64,000 nt of DNA from Paenibacillus sp. PL91 (GCF_012935325.2 NZ_JABBYG020000027.1:1-64000), one strand, 5' to 3'; positions 24,526 through 34,526 are shown, counted from the stretch's first letter. The notes: generated by a model from the sequence alone, not told the origin. A program made the numbers and translations.

Positions 24526-24885
24526 ATGTCTAAAGAACAAATCTTAGAAGCGATTAAAGTTATGAACGTTCTTGAACTGAACGAGCTAGTTAAAGCAATT
24601 GAAGAAGAATTCGGCGTAACTGCAGCAGCTCCAGTAGCAGCAGCAGGAGCTGGCGCAGCTGTAGAAGCTGAGCAAACAGAATTCGACGTTATCCTTAACG
24701 GCGCTGGCGCTTCGAAAATCAACGTAATCAAAGTAGTTCGCGAAATCACAGGTCTTGGCCTTAAAGAAGCGAAAGACTTGGTTGACAGCGCTCCTAAAGC
24801 TGTTAAAGAAAAAGTTGCTAAAGAAGAAGCAGAAGCAGTTGCAGCTAAGCTTACTGAAGCTGGCGCTTCCGTAGAAGTTAAGTAG
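24526..24885 (+). CDS. rplL: 50S ribosomal protein L7/L12
   Basis: Stalk protein that recruits translation GTPases. The 119-residue protein has an N-terminal dimerisation domain (1-32), an alanine-rich hinge (about 33-50) and the C-terminal domain with INVIKVVREITGLGLKEAK. ATG at 24526 after CGGAGGT. Strongly biased codon use, as expected for a very abundant protein. Confidence 0.97.
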   Translation: MSKEQILEAIKVMNVLELNELVKAIEEEFGVTAAAPVAAAGAGAAVEAEQTEFDVILNGAGASKINVIKVVREITGLGLKEAKDLVDSAPKAVKEKVAKEEAEAVAAKLTEAGASVEVK

Positions 24886-24941
24886 TATTTTTACAATAAA
24901 ATAAGCTGATCATGCGACTGAATGATGAATCGGCTGGCGAG

Positions 24942-24968
24942 CCCCTTGAACCGTCAGGTTTCAAGGGG
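24942..24968 (+). terminator. Terminator-like hairpin after rplL
   Basis: CCCCTTGAA pairs with TTCAAGGGG around a 9-base loop; only TTCGTTG follows, so the T-run is weak. The large hairpin at 24986-25029 follows and may strengthen termination. Confidence 0.65.
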
Positions 24969-24985
24969 TTCGTTGTATGTTAAAG

Positions 24986-25080
24986 GATAAGAATGTATAA
25001 GCGAAGCGATGAACTTATACATTCTTATCTTTCAACGCGAAATGCGCCTTTTCCGCTAAGGTCCGGCAATCGCCGTTTGC
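24986..25080 (+). repeat. Hairpin-containing intergenic repeat, copy 2 (downstream of rplL)
   Basis: GATAAGAATGTATAAG (24986-25001) pairs perfectly over 16 bp with CTTATACATTCTTATC (25014-25029) around the loop CGAAGCGATGAA. It continues with TTTCAACGCGAAATGCGC and CTAAGGTCC, the same order seen at 20315-20400. The GTATAAGC and GCGATGAA words are shared with the repeats at 12887, 33970 and 57391. Confidence 0.6.
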
Positions 25081-25115
25081 GCTTGACGCTATGGAAAAAC
25101 GGGGGGTGATGTATT

Positions 25116-25715
25116 ATGTCGAATCACTATTACTCACAGAGCCCAGATGTGAAGCATAATCGTCAAATTCATGAAGTGTCTCTAAGAGGCTTTTCTTTCC
25201 GATTTATGACGGATGCAGGAGTTTTCTCGAAATCGGGTGTCGATTATGGAAGTCAGGTTTTGATTGATGCGCTCGATCTGGAAGTTGATGCAAAGGTACT
25301 GGATGTGGGCTGTGGATATGGTCCAATTGGGTTAACCGCTGCAAAGCTTGCCGATAAAGGGCAAGTGACCATGATTGATATCAATGAAAGAGCAGTAGAA
25401 CTATCGCGCGAAAATGCCAAACTGAATCATATTGCGAACGTTACGGTATTGCAGAGCAATGTATTTGAAGCCGTTAAACATATGAAATTTGATGTAATCG
25501 TTACGAATCCGCCTATCCGGGCGGGCAAATTGGTCGTACATCAGATTTTTGAGGAAGGCTTTGAATTGCTGGAGCGAGGCGGAAGCATGTGGGTAGTCAT
25601 TCAGAAGAAGCAGGGAGCGCCTTCGGCCAAAGCTAAACTGGAGTCATTGTTCAGCGATGTTGAGGAAGTGACGAAGGATAAAGGCTATCGAATTTTTCGA
25701 GCTGTAAAAGGTTAG
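25116..25715 (+). CDS. ybxB: Class I SAM-dependent methyltransferase (YbxB, RsmC-like)
   Basis: The 199-residue protein has the SAM-binding motif VLDVGCGYGPIG (about 61-72) and the NPPIRAGK motif (about 130-137), which marks N-methyltransferases acting on exocyclic amino groups of bases, as in RsmC. A ribosomal RNA target is likely but unproven. ATG at 25116 follows GGGGGGTG. The place between rplL and rpoB is that of ybxB in B. subtilis. Confidence 0.9.
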   Translation: MSNHYYSQSPDVKHNRQIHEVSLRGFSFRFMTDAGVFSKSGVDYGSQVLIDALDLEVDAKVLDVGCGYGPIGLTAAKLADKGQVTMIDINERAVELSRENAKLNHIANVTVLQSNVFEAVKHMKFDVIVTNPPIRAGKLVVHQIFEEGFELLERGGSMWVVIQKKQGAPSAKAKLESLFSDVEEVTKDKGYRIFRAVKG

Positions 25716-25768
25716 TAAATTTCTCAAAAGCTGTTTTGAAAATATGTTTGAAAGTGAAATTAAATTTA

Positions 25769-25803
25769 TTGACTTGACATTTTAGATATGGTAAAATTAT
25801 AAA
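25769..25803 (+). promoter_or_regulatory. Overlapping sigma-A promoters of rpoBC
   Basis: Two readings are possible: TTGACT (25769-25774), 17 bp, TAAAAT (25792-25797); or TTGACA (25774-25779), 18 bp, TATAAA (25798-25803). The second -35 lies inside the left arm of the dyad at 25773-25853. Confidence 0.68.
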
Positions 25804-25853
25804 ATGTCAGCATTAAATTGGGCTCTATCTCTTTAGTTAACTAAAATGTCAAG
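25773..25853. repeat. Perfect 13-bp inverted repeat spanning the rpoB promoter
   Basis: CTTGACATTTTAG (25773-25785) and CTAAAATGTCAAG (25841-25853) are exact reverse complements 55 bases apart. A third partial copy AAAATGTCAG is at 25801-25810. The left arm covers a -35 hexamer. It could be a pair of operator half-sites or a foldback in the leader. The remaining leader to 26098 shows no gene. Confidence 0.65.
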
Positions 25854-26098
25854 TGTGAATTTAAAGCGCGGAATGCATAAGTTTTACACATTTGACGTAT
25901 AATGTTTACGTTTTGGGCAAAATTATTTGATATGAGACTATCATAGCCGCGCTGTGATTGGTTAACTGCCGGAACATGCTCTTTTTTCGAACTATTCGAT
26001 AAGGGCTTTTCTTTATTTGACTATATAGGCGGCTGGTCCGTCTATGGTGACGCAGTGAGTATCGATGCTGTGATACAGACATGAGGGGTGAGGTTAAG

Positions 26099-29000
26099 TT
26101 GGCAGGACAACTTGTTCAGTATGGTCGGCGCGCGCGCAGAAGCTACGCCAGGATCAACGAGGTGCTGGAAGTCCCGAACCTGATTGAAATCCAACAAAAA
26201 TCGTATGAGAAGTTTTTGGATAGCGACTTAATTGAGTTGTTCCAAGACATTTCTCCGATTTCGGACTTTACAGGCAATCTATCGCTTGAGTTTATCGACT
26301 ATAGCTTGGGCGAACCGAAATATTCGGTCGATGAATCAAAAGAGCGCGACGTGACGTATGCGGCTCCTTTGCGCGTTAAGGTACGACTTTTTAATAAGGA
26401 AACCGGCGAAGTAAAGGAACAAGAAGTTTTCATGGGTGATTTCCCGCTTATGACAGAGACTGGCACGTTTATTATTAACGGGGCCGAGCGTGTCATAGTC
26501 AGCCAATTGGTTCGATCCCCGAGTGTGTACTTCAGCACGAAGGTCGATAAGAACGGGAAGAAGAACTACACTGCGACGGTTATTCCTAACCGTGGCGCTT
26601 GGCTAGAGCTTGAAACGGATGCTAAGGATATTATCTACGTTCGTATTGATCGGACGCGTAAAATACCGGTAACGGTACTTTTGCGTTCACTTGGATTCGG
26701 TACAGACGCTGAGATTCTTGAGCTGCTCGGCCATGATGAGTACATTCGCAATACGCTAGACAAAGATAATACGGATTCAACCGAGAAAGCGCTGATTGAA
26801 ATTTATGAGCGCCTTCGTCCGGGCGAGCCTCCAACTTTGGATAATGCGAAGAGCTTGCTGGTAGCACGTTTCTTTGATCCAAAACGTTATGATTTGGCCA
26901 ATGTAGGCCGTTACAAAATAAACAAAAAACTGCACATCAAGAACCGTTTGTTCAATCAACGGCTTGCGGAAAATCTAGTTGATCCTACGACTGGTGAAAT
27001 TATTGCCGAGTCCGGACAAATGATTGACCGTCGTTTGCTTGATGAAATTCTCGAAAAGCTCGAGAAGGATGTTGGCTTTAAAACGTATCACGTTGCTAAC
27101 GGTGTATTGGATGCAGATAGTATTCCACTACAAACGATCAGCGTATTCTCGCCATATGACGAAAGCAAGGTTATTAAGGTAATTGCAAATGGCATTATTG
27201 ATAAATCCGTGAAGCATATTACGCCTGCGGACATCATTTCTTCCATTAACTACTTTATTAATTTGCTTCACGGCGTAGGCAGCACGGATGATATCGATCA
27301 CCTCGGTAACCGCCGTCTGCGTTCGGTAGGCGAGCTTCTTCAAAATCAATTCCGTATCGGTTTGTCTCGTATGGAGCGCGTTGTGCGCGAGAGAATGTCC
27401 ATTCAAGACGCGAATGCGATTACGCCACAGGCGCTAATCAACATTCGTCCGGTCATTGCATCTATAAAAGAGTTCTTCGGCTCCTCGCAGCTGTCCCAGT
27501 TTATGGACCAAACGAATCCGCTTGCTGAATTGACGCATAAGCGTCGTCTATCTGCACTCGGACCCGGCGGTTTGACTAGGGAACGCGCTGGCTTCGAAGT
27601 ACGTGACGTCCATCACTCCCACTATGGGCGGATGTGTCCGATCGAGACGCCAGAGGGACCGAATATCGGTTTGATCAACTCCTTGTCTTCCTTTGCCCGC
27701 ATTAACGAATATGGCTTCATTGAAGCGCCATACCGTTGGGTAGATCCGAAGACGGGTATTGTTACCGAGCAAATCGCATACCTGACTGCTGATGAGGAAG
27801 ATAACTACGTAATCGCGCAAGCGAATGCGAAGCTGACTCCTGAAGATAAGTTTGCAGAAGAGAATACGATCGTTCGTTACAATAAACAAGCCGATAACAT
27901 TTTGACTATGCCAAGCGATCGCGTTGATTACATGGACGTATCTCCTAAGCAGGTAGTATCCGTTGCGACAGCGTTAATTCCGTTCCTGGAAAACGATGAC
28001 TCCAACCGTGCCCTTATGGGATCGAACATGCAGCGTCAAGCGGTACCGCTTCTCATTCCAAGATCACCACTTGTTGGTACGGGTATGGAGCACAAGGCAG
28101 CGAAAGACTCCGGCGTTTGTATCGTTGCGAAATATGACGGTATTATCGAACGTTCTTCCGCTAATGAAATTTGGCTTCGTCGCGTCGAAGAAATTGATGG
28201 CAAGCCTGTTACAGGCGACTTGGTAAAACATAAGCTACACAAGTTTATGCGCTCTAACCAAGGAACGTGCATCAATCAGCGTCCACTCGTGCGCAAAGGC
28301 GACGTTATTAAGAAGGGTGATATTCTAGCAGATGGACCTTCCACTGAAAAGGGCGAATTGGCTCTAGGACGCAACGTTGTCGTTGCATTCATGACGTGGG
28401 AAGGCTACAACTACGAGGATGCGATCCTACTTAGTGAGAAGCTAGTGAAAGAGGATGTTTACACATCCATTCACATCGAGGAATATGAGTCCGAGGCTCG
28501 TGACACGAAGCTTGGACCAGAAGAAATCACTCGCGATATCCCGAATGTCGGCGAAGAAGCTCTTCGCAACTTGGATGAGCGCGGAATCATTCGTGTCGGT
28601 GCTGAAATCGGCGCTGGCGATATCCTCGTTGGTAAAGTAACGCCGAAGGGCGTAACGGAGCTGACTGCGGAAGAAAGATTGCTGCATGCTATCTTCGGTG
28701 AGAAAGCTCGTGAAGTGCGTGATACATCGCTTCGCGTACCGCATGGTACTGACGGTATCGTTGTAGACGTTAAAGTATTTACGCGTGAGAATGGCGATGA
28801 ATTGCCACCTGGCGTTAACCAATTGGTACGTGCGTACATTGCTCAAAAACGGAAAATTTCCGAAGGCGACAAAATGGCCGGACGTCATGGTAACAAAGGG
28901 GTTATCGCCCGCATCATGCCAGAGGAAGATATGCCTTTCCTACCGGATGGCACACCAGTAGAGGTTGTCCTCAACCCGCTCGGCGTTCCTTCACGGATGA

Positions 29001-29647
29001 ACATCGGCCAAGCGCTTGAAGTTCACTTGGGTATGGCTTGTAAACATCTCGGCATTCACGCGGCTACGCCAGTATTTGACGGCGCGCGCGAGAATGACGT
29101 TTTCGATACAATGGAAGAAGCAGGCATGCAGCGTAACGGTAAAACCGTACTGTATGACGGACGGACAGGCGAAAACTTCGAGCGTGAAGTTACAGTTGGG
29201 GTCATGTACATGATCAAGCTGGCGCACATGGTCGATGATAAAATCCATGCCCGTTCCACTGGTCCTTACTCACTTGTTACACAACAGCCGCTCGGTGGTA
29301 AAGCGCAGTTCGGTGGTCAACGTTTCGGGGAGATGGAGGTATGGGCGCTTGAGGCTTATGGCGCAGCGTACACGCTTCAAGAAATTTTGACTGTTAAATC
29401 CGATGACGTGGTTGGTCGTGTCAAAACGTACGAATCAATCGTCAAAGGCGAGAACGTACCAGAACCGGGCGTTCCGGAATCGTTTAAAGTTTTGATCAAA
29501 GAGCTTCAAAGCTTAGGTATGGATGTTAAAATTCTGTCTGAGAATGAAGAAGAGATCGAAATGAAAGAAATGGACGATGAAGATGAGGCAACGGGCGATA
29601 AGCTCAACCTCAATATTGAAGGTGCCGAGATCGGCGCTGCTGAATAA
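26099..29647 (+). CDS. rpoB: DNA-directed RNA polymerase subunit beta
   Basis: Catalytic subunit of RNA polymerase; about 1182 residues. The TTG at 26099 gives the family start AGQLVQYGRRARRSYARI and follows GGGGTGAGG; an ATG at 26081 lies before that site. The rifampicin cluster (SQLSQFMDQTNPLAEL then THKRRLSALGPGGL) has the sensitive-type residues. The C-terminal part has the conserved GGKAQFGGQRFGEMEVWALE stretch, followed by an acidic tail. Confidence 0.96.
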   Translation: MAGQLVQYGRRARRSYARINEVLEVPNLIEIQQKSYEKFLDSDLIELFQDISPISDFTGNLSLEFIDYSLGEPKYSVDESKERDVTYAAPLRVKVRLFNKETGEVKEQEVFMGDFPLMTETGTFIINGAERVIVSQLVRSPSVYFSTKVDKNGKKNYTATVIPNRGAWLELETDAKDIIYVRIDRTRKIPVTVLLRSLGFGTDAEILELLGHDEYIRNTLDKDNTDSTEKALIEIYERLRPGEPPTLDNAKSLLVARFFDPKRYDLANVGRYKINKKLHIKNRLFNQRLAENLVDPTTGEIIAESGQMIDRRLLDEILEKLEKDVGFKTYHVANGVLDADSIPLQTISVFSPYDESKVIKVIANGIIDKSVKHITPADIISSINYFINLLHGVGSTDDIDHLGNRRLRSVGELLQNQFRIGLSRMERVVRERMSIQDANAITPQALINIRPVIASIKEFFGSSQLSQFMDQTNPLAELTHKRRLSALGPGGLTRERAGFEVRDVHHSHYGRMCPIETPEGPNIGLINSLSSFARINEYGFIEAPYRWVDPKTGIVTEQIAYLTADEEDNYVIAQANAKLTPEDKFAEENTIVRYNKQADNILTMPSDRVDYMDVSPKQVVSVATALIPFLENDDSNRALMGSNMQRQAVPLLIPRSPLVGTGMEHKAAKDSGVCIVAKYDGIIERSSANEIWLRRVEEIDGKPVTGDLVKHKLHKFMRSNQGTCINQRPLVRKGDVIKKGDILADGPSTEKGELALGRNVVVAFMTWEGYNYEDAILLSEKLVKEDVYTSIHIEEYESEARDTKLGPEEITRDIPNVGEEALRNLDERGIIRVGAEIGAGDILVGKVTPKGVTELTAEERLLHAIFGEKAREVRDTSLRVPHGTDGIVVDVKVFTRENGDELPPGVNQLVRAYIAQKRKISEGDKMAGRHGNKGVIARIMPEEDMPFLPDGTPVEVVLNPLGVPSRMNIGQALEVHLGMACKHLGIHAATPVFDGARENDVFDTMEEAGMQRNGKTVLYDGRTGENFEREVTVGVMYMIKLAHMVDDKIHARSTGPYSLVTQQPLGGKAQFGGQRFGEMEVWALEAYGAAYTLQEILTVKSDDVVGRVKTYESIVKGENVPEPGVPESFKVLIKELQSLGMDVKILSENEEEIEMKEMDDEDEATGDKLNLNIEGAEIGAAE

Positions 29648-29742
29648 ACTAGTTGCTGGATTCCGTCACATGGTCACGCGCCTATGACGGAATCTAGCTG
29701 ATTAGATAGACATTGTCATACATGACGGAGGAGGGTTGCTCC

Positions 29743-32700
29743 TTGTTGGACGTGAACAACTTCGAGTATATGAAAATCGGTCTGGCTTCGCCGGATAAAA
29801 TTCGCTCGTGGTCCCGCGGAGAAGTTAAAAAACCGGAGACGATCAACTATAGGACCTTAAAGCCGGAGAAGGAAGGTCTCTTCTGCGAAAAGATTTTTGG
29901 ACCTACGAAAGACTGGGAATGTCATTGCGGCAAATACAAACGTGTACGCTATAAAGGCGTCGTTTGCGATCGCTGCGGCGTTGAAGTAACTCGCGCTAAA
30001 GTTCGCCGTGAACGTATGGGTCACATCGAGCTAGCTGCTCCAGTTTCTCATATTTGGTACTTCAAAGGGATTCCTAGCCGTATGGGTCTTGCACTGGATA
30101 TGTCGCCTCGTTCGCTTGAGGAGATCATCTACTTTGCATCCTATGTCGTGACGGACCCAGGAGATACGCCGCTTGAGAAAAAACAACTCCTTTCGGAGAA
30201 AGAATACCGCAGCTATCGGGAGAAATACGGGTATGGCTTCCATGCTGGTATGGGCGCCGAAGCTGTCAAAAAACTTTTGCAGGATATCGACGTTGACAAA
30301 GAACTGGAGCAATTGAAGGAAGAGCTGCGTACGGCTCAAGGGCAACGACGCAATCGCGCCATTAAGCGCCTAGAAGTAGTCGAAGCATTCCGCAACTCCG
30401 GCAATGAGCCGGAATGGATGATTCTTGACGTGCTTCCTGTAATCCCTCCTGAGCTTCGTCCGATGGTACAGCTTGATGGCGGACGTTTTGCGACGTCTGA
30501 CCTTAACGATTTGTATCGCCGTGTTATTAACCGTAACAACCGTCTGAAGCGTCTGCTTGATCTGGGCGCTCCCGATATTATCGTGCAAAATGAAAAACGG
30601 ATGCTGCAGGAAGCGGTTGACGCTTTGATCGACAACGGTCGTCGCGGTCGCCCTGTAACAGGTCCTGGTAACCGTCCGCTTAAATCTCTCAGCCACATGC
30701 TGAAAGGTAAGCAAGGACGTTTCCGTCAGAACTTGCTCGGTAAACGGGTTGACTATTCCGGTCGTTCGGTTATCGTCGTAGGTCCTAACCTCAAAATGTT
30801 CCAGTGCGGTCTTCCTAAGGAAATGGCACTTGAATTGTTCAAGCCTTTCGTTATGAAAGAGCTTGTTAATAAAGGCTTGGCACACAATATTAAGAGTGCG
30901 AAGCGCAAGGTTGAACGCGTAAGCCCAGAGGTATGGGATGTGCTTGAGGAAGTAATCAAGGAACACCCAGTGCTGCTTAACCGTGCCCCGACGCTGCATA
31001 GACTAGGTATTCAAGCATTTGAGCCTATTCTAGTTGAAGGCCGCGCTATTAAGCTTCACCCGCTCGTATGTACAGCATACAATGCTGACTTCGATGGTGA
31101 CCAAATGGCTGTTCACGTTCCGTTGTCTGCTGAAGCACAAGCTGAAGCTCGTTTGCTCATGCTTGCATCAGGCAACATCCTTAACCCGAAAGACGGCAAA
31201 CCGGTCGTTACTCCTTCGCAGGATATGGTTCTAGGAAGCTTCTACTTGACGATGGATAACAAAGAAGCTAAAGGTAGCGGTTCCGTGTTCGGAACCATTA
31301 ACGAGGCGATCTCTGCTTATCAACGCGGTATTGTTTCCTTGCATGCGAGAATTTTCATTCCGGTTCGCGTCCTTAAGAAAGTTAATTTCACCGAGCAGCA
31401 GCAAAACTCGTTACTCGTTACGACAGTTGGTAAAGTAATCTTCAACGAGATTTTCCCTGAAGATTTCCCTTATATCAACGAAGCAACGAAAACGAACCTA
31501 TTGCACGGTACGCCAGATAAATATTTCGTTTACGAAAAAGGTGCCGATCTTCCTAAGTTTTTGGATGCGATCGAGACGCCGGGTGCGGTAGGTAAGGATT
31601 ATCTCGCATTAGTTATTGCGGAATGCTTCCGTCAATACCACACAACGCTTACTGCGATGCTTCTTGACCGCATTAAGCAGCTTGGTTTCACTTACTCGAC
31701 TAAGGCTGGTATTACGATCGGCGTAGCTGACGTAATCATTCCGAAAGAGAAAAACGAAATCATGAAGCTCTCGGATGAGAAGGTTGCTACCGTTATGAAT
31801 CAATACCGTCGTGGTTTGATTACGAACGAAGAGCGTTATGACCGGATCATTAGCATTTGGAGTAAATGTAAAGACGAGATCACTGATGTTCTTATGAAAT
31901 CAATGGATCGTTACAACAACATCATGCTCATGGTGGACTCCAAAGCACGGGGTAACAAATCTCAAATTACACAGCTTGGCGGTATGCGTGGTCTGATGGC
32001 CAATCCATCCGGTCGTATCATCGAGTTGCCAATTAAATCGAACTTCCGTGAAGGTCTTACTGTCCTCGAGTACTTTATCTCGACTCACGGAGCGCGTAAA
32101 GGTTTGGCCGATACAGCACTTCGGACTGCCGATTCCGGTTACTTGACTCGTCGACTTGTTGACGTTGCCCAAGACGTAATCGTGCGCGAAGAAGATTGTG
32201 GAACGGACAAAGGCTTCAGCGTAAGCAAAATTCAAGATGGTAAAGAGGTTATTGAAGATCTCTATGACCGTATTGAAGGCCGCTATGCATTCGAAACCGT
32301 TCGCAATCCAAAAACAGGTGAGATTATCGTTAACCGCAGTGAGTTGATCGACTCGAACAAAGCGGATGCGATTATCGATGCTGGCGTTGAGAAGCTACAA
32401 ATCCGTTCCGTACTAAGCTGCCGTGCTCGTCATGGCGTATGTAAGATCTGTTACGGACGCAACCTAGCTACTGGTAAACACGTTGAAATTGGGGAAGCGG
32501 TAGGCATTATCGCGGCTCAATCGATCGGGGAGCCAGGAACACAGTTGACGATGCGTACGTTCCATACGGGCGGCGTTGCCGGCGATGATATTACACAAGG
32601 TTTGCCGCGTATTCAAGAGTTGTTTGAGGCGCGTAATCCGAAAGGTCAAGCGATCATTTCCGAGCTTGACGGTGTCATCAAAGAAATTCGCGAAGCGAAG

Positions 32701-33369
32701 GACCGTCGTGAAATCGAGGTTCAAGGCGAAGCGGAATCCAAAGTGTATGCTGTTACCTATGGTTCGCGCATCCGCGTAACGCAGGGCCAACAAATCGAAG
32801 CCGGCGATGAGCTGACTGACGGTTCAATTGACCCTAAAGATATGCTGCGCATCAAAGGTATCCGTGGCGTTCAAAACTACATTTTGCAAGAAGTACAACG
32901 CGTTTACCGGAACCAAGGGGTAGAAATCAATGACAAGCACGTTGAAGTCATGATTAAACAAATGCTCCGTAAAATCCGTATCGTAGATGCAGGCGGTACA
33001 ACTCTGCTTCCTGGCGCATTTGTAGACATTCATGAATATGAATCACAAAACCGCGCTGCGATTTTTGCAGATCTTGAGCCAGCTGTTGCAAAACCTGTTT
33101 TGCTCGGTATTACGAAGGCATCGCTAGAGACGGATTCGTTCTTGTCAGCAGCTTCCTTCCAAGAAACAACTCGCGTATTGACTGATGCGGCTATTAAAGG
33201 CAAAGTTGACCAGTTGCTTGGACTCAAGGAAAATGTTATTATCGGTAAGTTGATTCCAGCTGGTACTGGAATGGCTCGTTATCGTAACATTCGCTTTGCT
33301 GGCCTTGAAGATGAAGTCATTCCTGCAGTTGAAGGCGAACTAGAAGCAGCAGCTGTTACCGTCGACTAA
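29743..33369 (+). CDS. rpoC: DNA-directed RNA polymerase subunit beta'
   Basis: Largest RNA polymerase subunit, about 1208 residues. Visible: the N-terminal zinc ribbon (CHCGKYK with CDRCG near 60-78), the catalytic NADFDGD motif binding magnesium (near residue 449), the bridge-helix and trigger-loop region (GEPGTQLTMRTFHTGG) and a second cysteine cluster (CRARHGVCKICYG). TTG at 29743 lies 7 bases after GGAGGAGGG and gives the family start LLDVNNFEYM; the frame opens earlier at 29713 without support. Confidence 0.96.
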   Translation: MLDVNNFEYMKIGLASPDKIRSWSRGEVKKPETINYRTLKPEKEGLFCEKIFGPTKDWECHCGKYKRVRYKGVVCDRCGVEVTRAKVRRERMGHIELAAPVSHIWYFKGIPSRMGLALDMSPRSLEEIIYFASYVVTDPGDTPLEKKQLLSEKEYRSYREKYGYGFHAGMGAEAVKKLLQDIDVDKELEQLKEELRTAQGQRRNRAIKRLEVVEAFRNSGNEPEWMILDVLPVIPPELRPMVQLDGGRFATSDLNDLYRRVINRNNRLKRLLDLGAPDIIVQNEKRMLQEAVDALIDNGRRGRPVTGPGNRPLKSLSHMLKGKQGRFRQNLLGKRVDYSGRSVIVVGPNLKMFQCGLPKEMALELFKPFVMKELVNKGLAHNIKSAKRKVERVSPEVWDVLEEVIKEHPVLLNRAPTLHRLGIQAFEPILVEGRAIKLHPLVCTAYNADFDGDQMAVHVPLSAEAQAEARLLMLASGNILNPKDGKPVVTPSQDMVLGSFYLTMDNKEAKGSGSVFGTINEAISAYQRGIVSLHARIFIPVRVLKKVNFTEQQQNSLLVTTVGKVIFNEIFPEDFPYINEATKTNLLHGTPDKYFVYEKGADLPKFLDAIETPGAVGKDYLALVIAECFRQYHTTLTAMLLDRIKQLGFTYSTKAGITIGVADVIIPKEKNEIMKLSDEKVATVMNQYRRGLITNEERYDRIISIWSKCKDEITDVLMKSMDRYNNIMLMVDSKARGNKSQITQLGGMRGLMANPSGRIIELPIKSNFREGLTVLEYFISTHGARKGLADTALRTADSGYLTRRLVDVAQDVIVREEDCGTDKGFSVSKIQDGKEVIEDLYDRIEGRYAFETVRNPKTGEIIVNRSELIDSNKADAIIDAGVEKLQIRSVLSCRARHGVCKICYGRNLATGKHVEIGEAVGIIAAQSIGEPGTQLTMRTFHTGGVAGDDITQGLPRIQELFEARNPKGQAIISELDGVIKEIREAKDRREIEVQGEAESKVYAVTYGSRIRVTQGQQIEAGDELTDGSIDPKDMLRIKGIRGVQNYILQEVQRVYRNQGVEINDKHVEVMIKQMLRKIRIVDAGGTTLLPGAFVDIHEYESQNRAAIFADLEPAVAKPVLLGITKASLETDSFLSAASFQETTRVLTDAAIKGKVDQLLGLKENVIIGKLIPAGTGMARYRNIRFAGLEDEVIPAVEGELEAAAVTVD

Positions 33370-33418
33370 TCGTTGATTCAATACTAGCTGCTTTTATTCC
33401 GGACACTAAACTATAACG

Positions 33419-33471
33419 AAAGAGCGTCACATCTTCCGCTTTCTTCGGAAGCGGAGGATGACCGCTCTTTT
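33419..33471 (+). terminator. Terminator of the rpoBC operon
   Basis: AAAGAGCG pairs with CGCTCTTT, continued by an imperfect stem with TTCCGCTT and AAGCGGA; TTTT follows. Confidence 0.85.
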
Positions 33472-33617
33472 GCATGTTTATAGTGTGAACTTCATTTACT
33501 AGATATTTGTAAATGAATTTCCTTAAAGTTTCTTGACACAAGCACAGTATAGGTGGTACCATATCGAAGTGTGCCTAATTGTGTGATCGCTGAATGGAAG
33601 AATTGAAGGTGATTTTC

Positions 33618-33848
33618 ATGCAATTCAAAGTCGGCGCAAAGCAGACGACCAAGATGCTCGAGCAGCAAAGAGCTATTGAAGTCTATGTTGCACGAGATGC
33701 AGATCCGAAGATGAAAGAGAAGATTGTTCATCTATGTGAGCGGGCGGGAGTTCCAATTAAATGGTTCGATACGATGGAAGACCTCGGGGAAACCTGCGGC
33801 ATCGATATCGGGGCCGCAATGGCAGCGCTCGTAACCGAAGAAGAATAA
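33618..33848 (+). CDS. rplGB: L7Ae-family K-turn RNA-binding protein (YbxF-like)
   Basis: A 76-residue L7Ae/L30e-fold protein (FKVGAKQTTKMLEQ at the N-terminus; DPKMKEKIVHLCERAGVP; then LGETCGIDIGAAMAAL at the C-terminus). YbxF-type proteins bind kink-turn RNA. ATG at 33618 follows AAGGTGA; an ATG at 33594 is upstream of that site. A TTGACA box is at 33533-33538. The place between rpoC and rpsL is conserved. Confidence 0.9.
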   Translation: MQFKVGAKQTTKMLEQQRAIEVYVARDADPKMKEKIVHLCERAGVPIKWFDTMEDLGETCGIDIGAAMAALVTEEE

Positions 33849-33969
33849 CGCAATAACCGTTTTTGTTAGTTGATTATTTAGCGATGATTGACTGGCGAGA
33901 ACTTTTGTTTGTTCTTTAATGAACCGCCTGGATCTGTGGGCTTAATTTTAGGTAAAATGTCTACCATAC

Positions 33970-34069
33970 AAGCGTATACGGCTATAGCCGTCCATTGGTG
34001 GAATGAGCTCGCCTACGCGAAGAAATATAAGTGGATTTATAAACAATAGATTATAAATGCTTATATTTT
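33970..34069 (+). repeat. Intergenic repeat, copy C (upstream of rpsL)
   Basis: AGCGTATACGGCT, CATTGGTGGAATGAGC, CGCGAAGAAATATAAG and a final GCTTATATTTTC follow the order of copies A and B. It is more diverged than B (57391-57490) but keeps both ends. Confidence 0.65.
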
Positions 34070-34103
34070 CGAAAAGACATGAATTTAGGAAGGGGGTGGC
34101 AAC

Positions 34104-34526
34104 ATGCCAACTATTAACCAGCTAGTCCGTAAAGGACGCCAAGCGAAAGTCGTTAAATCGAAATCGCCGGCATTGCAAAAAGGTTTCAATGCATTGAAAC
34201 GTGAAGCTACAAACATCAGCGCTCCTCAAAAACGCGGTGTGTGCACTCGTGTAGGTACAATGACTCCTAAGAAACCGAACTCCGCGCTTCGTAAATATGC
34301 GCGTGTACGTCTTACTAACCGCGTTGAGGTTACAGCGTACATTCCAGGTATCGGACACAACCTGCAAGAGCACAGCGTGGTATTGATTCGTGGTGGACGG
34401 GTAAAAGACCTTCCAGGGGTACGTTATCATATCGTTCGCGGCGCACTTGATACTGCAGGCGTTAACAATCGTAACCAATCTCGTTCGAAATATGGTACGA
34501 AACGTCCTAAAGTTAAAAAATCATAA
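34104..34526 (+). CDS. rpsL: 30S ribosomal protein S12
   Basis: Decoding-centre protein, 140 residues. The TPKKPNSALRKYARVRL segment keeps the lysine that changes in streptomycin-resistant mutants, and GGRVKDLPGVRYH is also the sensitive type. ATG at 34104 follows AAGGGGGTGG. First gene of the str operon rpsL-rpsG-fusA-tuf. Confidence 0.97.
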   Translation: MPTINQLVRKGRQAKVVKSKSPALQKGFNALKREATNISAPQKRGVCTRVGTMTPKKPNSALRKYARVRLTNRVEVTAYIPGIGHNLQEHSVVLIRGGRVKDLPGVRYHIVRGALDTAGVNNRNQSRSKYGTKRPKVKKS

